Shown here one piece after another: positions 1 through 6,259 of a stretch of DNA of 13,094 nt. Source of the DNA: Desulfovibrio sp. UBA2564 (GTDB taxonomy: Bacteria > Desulfobacterota > Desulfovibrionia > Desulfovibrionales > Desulfovibrionaceae); NCBI GenBank assembly GCA_002340305.1, contig DDLU01000079.1, forward strand, positions 1-13,094. Reading direction: 5' to 3'. Made by a program: the position numbers and the translations under genes. Every line of letters begins with the position of its first letter. The first letter of the stretch is position 1. A model generated the notes under the pieces. The model had not been told where the DNA came from. It was given only the letters and a program-made list of their open reading frames with translations, and searched no databases.

Positions 1-625
1 TACCGATCTCATCCATGCGGGAACCTACATTTACTGTTACGAATTTGCGGCGGGCGATTTTTCTGGTGTTGTTTGCCAGCATGCGCAACGGAGAGATCAG
101 GATACGTTGGAAAAAAGCGTCGAGCGCAATAATAGTGCAGAGCATGCAGGCACTGAACAGGATAATCAGGTTGACGGTGTTCTCATTGATTTCCTTGCGA
201 ACCTGATCCAGCTTCATACCGATCTCAACCCGTCCGATATTTTCATTACCGTTGATAATTGGTTTTGATACGATGAGTACGTCTGTACCGTAGGTTGGTT
301 TATTTTTATAAGTATGGGATTTGGATACAATGTTGCCTGATTGCAGGATGGCATTTCCCTCGCGGTCATAAATTTCGCAAAAGGCAACCTTCGGAGACTG
401 CTCAATGGAAAGAGCTAGGTCTTCGACGAGGAAAAAACTGAATCTGGGTAGGTATTCCGCGCATGAGCGGGCCGTCAGAGACGCAATCTGGGTACCGTGT
501 TCATAGAGACTGTTCTCAAGCAGCCTTTTCTGGGAATCAACAATATAATAGCCCAGCATGAAAAAGAACAGCAGCAGAATCAGTCCAGTTCCTATAGAGA
601 TTTTATACCTTAAGCTGTCCTTCAT
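1..625 (-). CDS. Two-pass membrane sensor with HAMP domain, C-terminal output cut off by window edge
   Basis: This reading frame starts at an ATG (625-623) and runs off base 1, so only 208 N-terminal residues are visible. A short basic N-terminus is followed by a membrane segment (about residues 9-29, rich in Leu/Phe), a periplasmic domain of about 120 residues, a second membrane segment (about 152-172) and the start of a HAMP domain (about 173-208, with 'ISPLRMLANNTRKIA' and the conserved 'DEIG'). This is the layout of a sensor kinase, diguanylate cyclase, HD-GYP protein or chemoreceptor; the output domain that would decide is outside the window. The gene begins 49 bases after the stop of the BMP binding protein on the same strand, and no terminator lies between, so co-transcription is likely. 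The inference is that the binding protein presents a ligand to this sensor. An AGGA abuts the start codon with no spacer, so initiation looks weak or coupled to upstream translation. Confidence 0.8.
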   Translation of the reverse strand, partial: MKDSLRYKISIGTGLILLLFFFMLGYYIVDSQKRLLENSLYEHGTQIASLTARSCAEYLPRFSFFLVEDLALSIEQSPKVAFCEIYDREGNAILQSGNIVSKSHTYKNKPTYGTDVLIVSKPIINGNENIGRVEIGMKLDQVRKEINENTVNLIILFSACMLCTIIALDAFFQRILISPLRMLANNTRKIARRKFVTVNVGSRMDEIG

Positions 626-674
626 TCCTGTATGATAACCATTTTTAATAATTACTTGATACGGGCCGTATTTT

Positions 675-1664
675 CTATTGGGCGTTTTCCCGGTATTCGA
701 CTTTGATCTCGCCGTTAATTATTTTATTCCTGATTTCGTCTATTTTTTTCAGGGTCACAGCAGGAATTTTATCACGGGTGTATTTCATTTCGCTTAAGCC
801 CACGCCGTTTTCCTTCAAACCGTAACTGGTCGCGCCCGGTTTAAATTCGTCGAGCATAACAGCTTTGAGTTCATTATAGGCCGCAACATCCAGTTTTTTG
901 ATCATGCTGGTTAAGACAAAGCCTTTAGCCAGTGAATCCTGATCTGAATCAACGCCGATAGCGTATTTAGCACTGCGTCTTGCGGCTTCGATGATACCGT
1001 TTCCAGTCATCCCTGCCACGGTAAAGATAACATCAACTCCATTTTTATATTGGCTCATGGCTTCATTGTAACCTTTAGCCGGAGCGTTGAATCCTGAAAA
1101 ATCGCCAAGAGGACTAAGGTAGGTCACTTCTACTTCAATATTCGGAACAGCGTATTTGGCACCATCAATGTACCCCTGCTCGAATTTTCTGACCGGGGGA
1201 ACCGGGGTGGCTCCAATGAATCCGATTTTTCCACTTTCACTGGTCAATGCGGCCAATGCCCCGGCTAGAAATGAGCCTTCGCCCTGCTCAAAAAAAGCAG
1301 AAGAAACATTGCTCAGTCCTTCAAGTGGAATCTCGCTGATGATGAATTTTTTGTTTGGATATTTGGGGGCAGCTTCTTTAAGCATGTCCGCATGCTGCGC
1401 TCCGACGAGTATCAGGATGTCAGATTGCTCGATTAGTTTGGTGAAGTCGTCCATGTTCGACTCACCGTCTTTCTGAGTCTCAAGGATAATCAGCTTGAAA
1501 TTGAATTCCTGCTGTGCTTTGCGGATTCCACCGTAGGACATGTCGTTGAAGGACAAATCACCAAGCCCCGAAGCTCCGGTAACAAATCCGACAACAGGCT
1601 GATCCGCCAACGCGGTTCCCCACGCCAAAAACAAGAATAAAATAGTCGCAAATATCCTTTTCAT
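675..1664 (-). CDS. BMP/PnrA-family periplasmic substrate-binding protein
   Basis: The product has 329 residues. Residues 1-20 form a Sec signal peptide ending in ALA before D21; there is no lipobox cysteine, so it should be a soluble periplasmic protein rather than a lipoprotein. The mature part matches the Bmp/PnrA family of type I periplasmic binding proteins: 'GDLSFND' at residues 35-41, 'FFEQGEGSFLAG' at about 124-135, a glycine-rich 'GKIGFIGA' strand and 'GVDSDQDS' near residue 240. Known family members bind purine nucleosides or related ligands, usually for an ABC importer. No permease or ATPase gene is adjacent here; the next gene in the operon is a membrane sensor instead. A role as ligand receptor for that sensor is therefore inferred, although a transporter elsewhere in the genome cannot be excluded. 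The ATG is preceded by a GGGG ribosome-binding site. The stop is TAG. Confidence 0.88.
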   Translation of the reverse strand: MKRIFATILFLFLAWGTALADQPVVGFVTGASGLGDLSFNDMSYGGIRKAQQEFNFKLIILETQKDGESNMDDFTKLIEQSDILILVGAQHADMLKEAAPKYPNKKFIISEIPLEGLSNVSSAFFEQGEGSFLAGALAALTSESGKIGFIGATPVPPVRKFEQGYIDGAKYAVPNIEVEVTYLSPLGDFSGFNAPAKGYNEAMSQYKNGVDVIFTVAGMTGNGIIEAARRSAKYAIGVDSDQDSLAKGFVLTSMIKKLDVAAYNELKAVMLDEFKPGATSYGLKENGVGLSEMKYTRDKIPAVTLKKIDEIRNKIINGEIKVEYRENAQ

Positions 1665-2093
1665 GATTACCCCGAATTAATCAAATTTTGTGCTGTCCGG
1701 CAACGGTTGTGCCTCTGAGAAAGGTTGTATTGTCTTTTGTCCCGCCTACAAAGTGCAACTTACTATAAAAGAATTATTTATAAAAGGTTATTTCGGTGCT
1801 TTGCGGCTGTTACGCTTTTCAAAAAAAACCGTCAAAAGTTATGATTTGCCAGGAGTAAGTACTTAGTTATGATGCAGTATTTAGTGTTTTTGCTTTAGCC
1901 GTTTGCCTTTTGAAAAAACTTTAAGGGGGGCCTGCTTATTTTGTCATTGCTTTGGGCCAATCCTACTCCGGCAAAGATGATTCCGGATGTGAGCAGCTGA
2001 GGTGCGGTCTTGAAAAAATTGCTCGTTGTCCAATTGGAATATGTTTGCGGAAGATGATATCTAATCAGAGAATGATCCAAATTAAGCGGTAAA
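1665..2093. other. Long intergenic stretch between divergent genes, no supported gene
   Basis: About 430 AT-rich bases separate the divergent BMP/sensor operon (minus) and the hemerythrin gene (plus), so promoters for both should lie here. I could not find a convincing -35/-10 pair for either. An open frame of 72 codons on the minus strand (2113-1895) has no ribosome-binding site, overlaps the start of the hemerythrin gene and has no recognisable domain, so I do not call it. The Lys/Phe-rich end of that frame could be an eroded gene tail, but this is speculation. Confidence 0.5.
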
Positions 2094-2106
2094 AAGGAGT
2101 TGCCGG

Positions 2107-2499
2107 ATGTCATTTGTTGAGTGGAAAGAGGAATACAGCCTTGGGGATAAATTGATCGACAGTCAGCATAAGTCCCTTTTTGCCATACTTAATGATCTTG
2201 CCGAAGCGGGACCGGATGACAAAGAGGATGCTTCATTTAAATGCCTTGGACAGATGGAGGAGTACGCAAGGGTGCATTTCCGTGATGAGGAAAGGCTCAT
2301 GCGCGACAACGGTTATCCCGGCTTGGTTAAGCATATTGAAGAGCACAAGGAATTCTTGAGGCAGGTAGAAGATTACAAGATTTCAATTTTTTCCAGCTAT
2401 GTGCCTTATCAGGATATTGTGGAGTACTTGAACAACTGGCTGGTCGAGCATGTTCTCGGCAGTGATCAGAAGTATATGGACTACATAAGCAAAAGATAG
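2107..2499 (+). CDS. Bacteriohemerythrin (single-domain O2-binding diiron protein)
   Basis: This 130-residue protein is a complete single-domain hemerythrin. All seven ligands of the non-heme diiron centre can be placed: H21 (in 'DSQHKSLF'), H57 and E61 (in 'HFRDEE'), H76 and H80 (in 'HIEEH'), H115 and D120 (in 'EHVLGSD'). Such proteins bind O2 reversibly in the cytoplasm and are common in microaerophiles and anaerobes, where they are thought to buffer or deliver oxygen or take part in oxygen avoidance. There is no signal peptide and no fused signalling domain. The ATG is chosen because AAGGAG lies at 2094-2099, 7 bases upstream. The next gene begins 115 bases later and may have its own promoter; no clear terminator is seen between them. 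Confidence 0.95.
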   Translation: MSFVEWKEEYSLGDKLIDSQHKSLFAILNDLAEAGPDDKEDASFKCLGQMEEYARVHFRDEERLMRDNGYPGLVKHIEEHKEFLRQVEDYKISIFSSYVPYQDIVEYLNNWLVEHVLGSDQKYMDYISKR

Positions 2500-2614
2500 A
2501 TGCTGGTGTATTGTGTGGGCGGTACTTTTGATTGAGCTTCACAATGGCGGGTCAAAAGCACTTCTTACGCGGAAAAGACAATTGCTGGTGGGTTGATCTT
2601 ACAAGGCTGGTAAA

Positions 2615-2950
2615 ATGGGAAAACATGTTTTCACTGAAAGAGTAATAGAAGTCATCAGGGCCATTCCCGAAGGAAAGGTTTGTTCGTACGGGAAAGTGGC
2701 TGCTTTAGCCGGAAATTCCCGCGCGGCAAGGCAAGTTGTGCGCATTCTGCATATTTACTCGCAAAAAGAGGGGTTACCTTGGCAGCGCGTGGTTAATCGC
2801 GAAGGGCGAATCTCCCTTAAAAAAGGGCAGGGCTACGAAAGGCAGCGCAAGTTGCTTGAGCGTGAAGGTGTGGAGTTCAGTTTTGACGGACAGATTGGTT
2901 TTGAGGACTATCTCTGGATGCCTGAATCTGCTTTTAACTGGGACGAATAA
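2615..2950 (+). CDS. Alkyltransferase-like protein (ATL), non-catalytic MGMT homologue
   Basis: This 111-residue protein has the fold signature of the O6-alkylguanine-DNA alkyltransferase DNA-binding domain but lacks the catalytic cysteine. Where active enzymes have PCHR, this protein has 'PWQR', with Trp at residue 56. Y25 (in 'SYGKVAA') and R39 (in 'SRAARQV') match the helix-probing tyrosine and arginine finger of the ATL family, and the numbering Y25/R39/W56 agrees with what I recall for S. pombe Atl1. ATL proteins bind O6-alkylguanine in DNA, flip it out and flag it for nucleotide excision repair rather than repairing it themselves. A possible AAGG ribosome-binding site lies at 2603-2606, 8 bases before the ATG. 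The aldo/keto reductase gene starts 17 bases after the stop, so the two form an operon. It should not be annotated as methylated-DNA--cysteine methyltransferase. Confidence 0.92.
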   Translation: MGKHVFTERVIEVIRAIPEGKVCSYGKVAALAGNSRAARQVVRILHIYSQKEGLPWQRVVNREGRISLKKGQGYERQRKLLEREGVEFSFDGQIGFEDYLWMPESAFNWDE

Positions 2951-2967
2951 TCGAACAGGAGAAGTTC

Positions 2968-3813
2968 ATGAGTAATATTTCTGTGCCGGGATTGAAGATG
3001 AATGACGGAAATACAATTCCCGCGTTGGGATTCGGAACTTATAAGCTGAACGGTTACGGTGGAGTGGAGACTATGGTTAAGGCTATTAAAACCGGATACC
3101 GCTTGCTGGACTCAGCTTTCAAGTATGAGAACGAAGGTGCGGTCGGTGAGGCAATTCGCCGTAGCGGAGTTCCCCGTGAACAGCTTCTTGTTACTTCCAA
3201 GGTCCCGGGATTACGTCATCGCTACAACGAAGCTCTTTATTCTGTAGAAGAGTCCCTGTATCGGGCTGGACTTGATTACTATGACTTCTACCTGATCCAT
3301 TGGCCCAATCCGAGTCAGGATCTTTTTGTGGAGGCATGGCAGGCTTTGATTGAAGCCCGTAAGAGAGGATTAGTACGCTCCATCGGTTGCAGTAATTTTC
3401 TGCCTGAGCATATGCAGCGTCTTATGGATGAAACCGGGGTAGTCCCGGCTGTGAATCAGGTTGAGTTGTATCCTTATTTTATTCAGCAGGAACAGCGTGA
3501 CTGGCATGAAAAGCACGGCATTATCACCCAGTCATGGAGTCCGTTGGGGCGGGACAGTTCAGCAATTAAGGAATCTGTACTCAAGAATATTGCCGAGAAG
3601 TACGGAAAGAGTGCTGCGCAGGTCATTTTGCGCTGGCATGTGCAATTGGGGGCGGTGCCCATTCCCAAGGCAACTTCTTCCGAACGGCAGTTGGAAAATA
3701 TCAGTGTATTTGATTTTGAACTGAGCGCGGAAGATATGGCAACCATCAGCGCGTTGGACAGGCCAGATGGCAGGCGTAAGGATCAGCATCCTGCTTATTA
3801 CGAAGAGTACTGA
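2968..3813 (+). CDS. Aldo/keto reductase, NADPH-dependent
   Basis: This 281-residue protein is a typical short bacterial aldo/keto reductase of the AKR5-like (2,5-diketo-gluconate reductase/methylglyoxal reductase) type. The complete catalytic tetrad is visible: D48 and Y53 (in 'DSAFKYENE'), K78 (in 'TSKV') and H111 (in 'LIHWPNP'). The barrel starts with 'IPALGFGTYKL'. A C-terminal 'IPKATSSERQLEN' motif is the phosphate-binding site for NADP(H). Such enzymes reduce aldehydes and ketones in the cytosol; the natural substrate cannot be read from sequence. The gene has a good ribosome-binding site (AGGAG, 2957-2961) and lies 17 bases behind the ATL gene. The pairing suggests a shared role in handling reactive electrophiles, with one gene detoxifying carbonyls and the other dealing with DNA alkylation, but this is inference. 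A hairpin terminator follows the stop. Confidence 0.93.
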   Translation: MSNISVPGLKMNDGNTIPALGFGTYKLNGYGGVETMVKAIKTGYRLLDSAFKYENEGAVGEAIRRSGVPREQLLVTSKVPGLRHRYNEALYSVEESLYRAGLDYYDFYLIHWPNPSQDLFVEAWQALIEARKRGLVRSIGCSNFLPEHMQRLMDETGVVPAVNQVELYPYFIQQEQRDWHEKHGIITQSWSPLGRDSSAIKESVLKNIAEKYGKSAAQVILRWHVQLGAVPIPKATSSERQLENISVFDFELSAEDMATISALDRPDGRRKDQHPAYYEEY

Positions 3814-3819
3814 ATGATA

Positions 3820-3850
3820 AAAGCCCGGAACGTTAAACGCTCCGGGCTTT
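3820..3850. terminator. Bidirectional hairpin terminator between convergent genes
   Basis: The arms AAAGCCCGGA and TCCGGGCTTT pair perfectly over ten bases, with two further CG/GC pairs beyond one A/C mismatch and a TTAAA loop. It lies 6 bases after the reductase stop and 23 bases from the stop of the opposing chemoreceptor gene. T-runs follow on both strands (CTTTCTT on plus, CTTTTAT on minus), so it can serve both genes. Confidence 0.85.
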
Positions 3851-3873
3851 CTTAATGGGTTTGTTTGGGCCAT

Positions 3874-6015
3874 TTATTCAGCTTTCAAGTCTTCAACAAT
3901 GTTCTGCATTTCAGAAACCTGCACGGCGAGAGATTCAAGGGCTACGCTGAATTCCCTTGCGCTGTCGGTTGTCTCAGTTGTGATGCGGCTGATTTCTTCA
4001 ACTGAGCCGTTTATTTCCTCAGAAGTTGCGGATTGCTCCTCTGCTGCGGTGGCGATGCTCTGAATCTGAACAGCACTTTCTGCCGCTCCGGTTACGATTT
4101 CCTGCAGCACAACGCCGGAGCTTTCAGAGAAGTCATTGGCCTCTTCAATGTGCTGGTAAACAGTTTCCATAGAGCGGATATTTTCGCCAGCAACACGTTG
4201 AATTGCCCCGATGGATTCGGAAACTTCGCCTGTGGCGGTCATGGTTTTCTCTGCCAGTTTGCGGACTTCATCAGCAACAACTGCGAAGCCACGGCCTGCT
4301 TCTCCTGCGCGAGCAGCTTCAATAGCAGCGTTGAGGGCCAGTAGGTTGGTCTGGTCTGCGATGTCAGTAATTACACCGATGATTGCTTCTGTTCCTTTCG
4401 CCTGTTTATCCAGTTCCTGCATGTTCTCTTTAAGGTTGTTTACCTGAGACACGGTCTGGGATAGAGCATTTTTGGACTGATCAACTACTGAAGCACCGTC
4501 TTTGGCTTTGTCCTGTGCGCCGTTACTTGCTTCCGCTGCATCAGCCGCATTGCGGGCGATTTCCAGCACGGTGGCATTCATTTCTTCCATTGCAGTGGCG
4601 GTGGAGGTAATGCGGTCACTCTGGACTTTGGCACCACTGAGCAACTGGCTGGACTGAACAGACATCTGTTCGGAGGCGGAGACAACACGTTCAAGTACCA
4701 TTTCCACTCTGCCCGCAGCGTGATGCAAGCCTTCGGTGCGGGCCATATCTGCTTTGGCGCGTGCTTTTTCTGCTTCGGCAGTTGCTTCACGAGCCTTTGC
4801 GGATTCTTCTTCTGCCTTACGGGTTTCATCTTCGGCTTTTAGAATGGTATTTTTGAGCTCTCCGACCATGGACCGCAGGGAGTCTGCCATGCTGCCGATT
4901 TCATCTGCCTGGTTGATATCCAGCTCTGCATCGAGGTTGCCTTCAGCAACTTTACAGGTATAGGCTGCAGTTTTGAGGATCGGTTTGCTGATCAGGCTGG
5001 CAAGGATGAAAAGAATTGCCAGCAGGATGACGATAGATACTGCGCTGATGATCATACCGTTGTGCGCTATGGTATTAGCCTGTGCTTTAACTTTATCCAT
5101 GGGGATAACAAGTGCGATGGACCAAGGGTAGGCAGTCTTACCTACTTTGATAGGTGCGTAGGTGATGTACTGCTTTTCACCGTTTTCGGATTCCGCAATA
5201 TATGAGTAGGCACGGCCTCTTTTAATTGATTTTAAAATGTTTTGCTTGTGCTCTCGGTCAATTACATCACGAAGATTCTTGGCCTGAAGGTCGGAATCAG
5301 GGTGGGCTACGATATTCCCTTTGTTAGTAACAAGGTAAGCATAACCGGTTTCAAAAGGTTTGATTTCAAGTACGGTCTCCCGCAGGTCATCCAGATAAAA
5401 GTCAACACCAACAACTCCAACATTTTGACCATTTCTTTTGATGGGATAACCGGTCGAAGCAACCCAGAAGGTTTTTCCTTGCACTGTCCACGGATAAGGT
5501 TCGGTAATGGTTTCTACGTTACCTGACATAGGCTCTTGAAACCAGCCTACATTGTTAAGATCTTTGTTGCCCACAAAAAGATCGGCGATTCGTCCGTTGT
5601 CGCGGTGGTACCAGTTGCGGTAGGCTCCTTTATATTTGTCTAAGTAATCGTTTTCCCGGTCATCATATACGTCTGGGGGAAAAGCGCACCATGAACCAGC
5701 CAGACCAGGATGTTTTTCAAGGATTTTGATCAGAACAGAATCAAGATATTCGCGGTCCGGGATAACCTTATAGTTGGCACCTTCTTCAAACATGATGCCG
5801 AGAGTTCTGGTTACAGTAAGAGCTTTACCCATGGTTTCAGAAATCTTGTTTCCATACCCCTTGGCTTCTTTGTCTGCTGCTTCACTTGCTTGTTTTACAG
5901 CCATTTCTTTTGCCTGATTAGTCATCACCAAAATGCTTGCGGCAAGAATCAGGGCCACTATGCAAAAGGTTGGTATGATGATTTTAGTTTTTAGACTCCA
6001 GTTTTTGAAATTCAT
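3874..6015 (-). CDS. Methyl-accepting chemotaxis protein with periplasmic dCache domain (paralogue 1)
   Basis: This 713-residue chemoreceptor has a first membrane segment (about residues 11-32), a periplasmic double-Cache domain (about 35-318), a second membrane segment (about 321-342), a HAMP domain (about 343-395), a long Ala/Glu/Lys coiled coil, and the MCP signalling hairpin whose tip, with 'GRGFAVVADEVRKLAE', starts at residue 574. In the distal membrane side of the ligand domain Y128, R133, W135 and Y136 match the YxxxxRxWY part of the dCache amino-acid-binding signature, and D205 matches its last aspartate. The middle element, usually YxD, reads Y174-P-W176. It likely senses a small organic molecule related to amino acids, but the altered residue makes the ligand uncertain. 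The C-terminus (DLKAE) has no CheR/CheB-tethering pentapeptide. The ATG at 6015 follows GGGAG. A paralogue with the same layout lies directly upstream on the same strand. Confidence 0.95.
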   Translation of the reverse strand: MNFKNWSLKTKIIIPTFCIVALILAASILVMTNQAKEMAVKQASEAADKEAKGYGNKISETMGKALTVTRTLGIMFEEGANYKVIPDREYLDSVLIKILEKHPGLAGSWCAFPPDVYDDRENDYLDKYKGAYRNWYHRDNGRIADLFVGNKDLNNVGWFQEPMSGNVETITEPYPWTVQGKTFWVASTGYPIKRNGQNVGVVGVDFYLDDLRETVLEIKPFETGYAYLVTNKGNIVAHPDSDLQAKNLRDVIDREHKQNILKSIKRGRAYSYIAESENGEKQYITYAPIKVGKTAYPWSIALVIPMDKVKAQANTIAHNGMIISAVSIVILLAILFILASLISKPILKTAAYTCKVAEGNLDAELDINQADEIGSMADSLRSMVGELKNTILKAEDETRKAEEESAKAREATAEAEKARAKADMARTEGLHHAAGRVEMVLERVVSASEQMSVQSSQLLSGAKVQSDRITSTATAMEEMNATVLEIARNAADAAEASNGAQDKAKDGASVVDQSKNALSQTVSQVNNLKENMQELDKQAKGTEAIIGVITDIADQTNLLALNAAIEAARAGEAGRGFAVVADEVRKLAEKTMTATGEVSESIGAIQRVAGENIRSMETVYQHIEEANDFSESSGVVLQEIVTGAAESAVQIQSIATAAEEQSATSEEINGSVEEISRITTETTDSAREFSVALESLAVQVSEMQNIVEDLKAE

Positions 6016-6032
6016 GGAATTCTCCCTTTTAT

Positions 6033-6093
6033 TGTCGCGACACAGTCGGCGTTAGCAGGACAAGTGTGTCGTGTTTTTTGTTGAGTTATTATA
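6033..6093 (-). promoter_or_regulatory. Upstream region of the first chemoreceptor: TATAAT box and inverted repeat
   Basis: On the minus strand a perfect TATAAT lies at 6093-6088, about 75 bases before the start codon, but no good -35 hexamer is found at the right distance. Between it and the start codon is an inverted repeat, CGACACA (6038-6044) and TGTGTCG (6065-6071), with a 20-base spacer. The left arm overlaps a 10-base palindrome TGTCGCGACA (6033-6042). The repeat could be a leader stem-loop or a protein-binding site. This is weak evidence from short motifs only. Confidence 0.35.
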
Positions 6094-6202
6094 ATGTATT
6101 AGTGTCTTGGGAGGAGTTCTTTCGGCAATCTTTAAAGAAAAGTAAAGGGCGGGAAGTCATAAATTGCAAAAAAGATTTAATCTGGAGAATAACGCTAAAG
6201 GG

Positions 6203-6236
6203 AAAAAAGAAAGGCCGCTTCACAGACGCGGCCTTT
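6203..6236 (-). terminator. Rho-independent terminator of the second chemoreceptor gene
   Basis: Reading on the minus strand, AAAGGCCGC and GCGGCCTTT form a nine-base perfect stem with a nine-base loop, followed by CTTTTTT. It begins 24 bases beyond the stop of the gene at 6260-8407 and ends its transcription before the downstream paralogue, so the two chemoreceptors are probably separate transcription units. Confidence 0.88.
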
Positions 6237-6259
6237 TAGTACTTTAATTTCAGATGTTT

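Noticed and set aside
659..671. Small palindrome ATACGG-G-CCGTAT between the BMP gene and the sensor gene
   Set aside because: A one-base loop cannot form a terminator hairpin and no T-run follows on the minus strand, so it does not separate the two genes.
1895..2113. 72-codon minus-strand frame in the gap upstream of the hemerythrin gene
   Set aside because: It has no ribosome-binding site, overlaps the hemerythrin start, and shows no recognisable domain; at most an eroded remnant.
2615..2950. Annotation as active O6-methylguanine-DNA methyltransferase
   Set aside because: The acceptor cysteine is replaced by Trp56, the hallmark of the non-catalytic ATL group.
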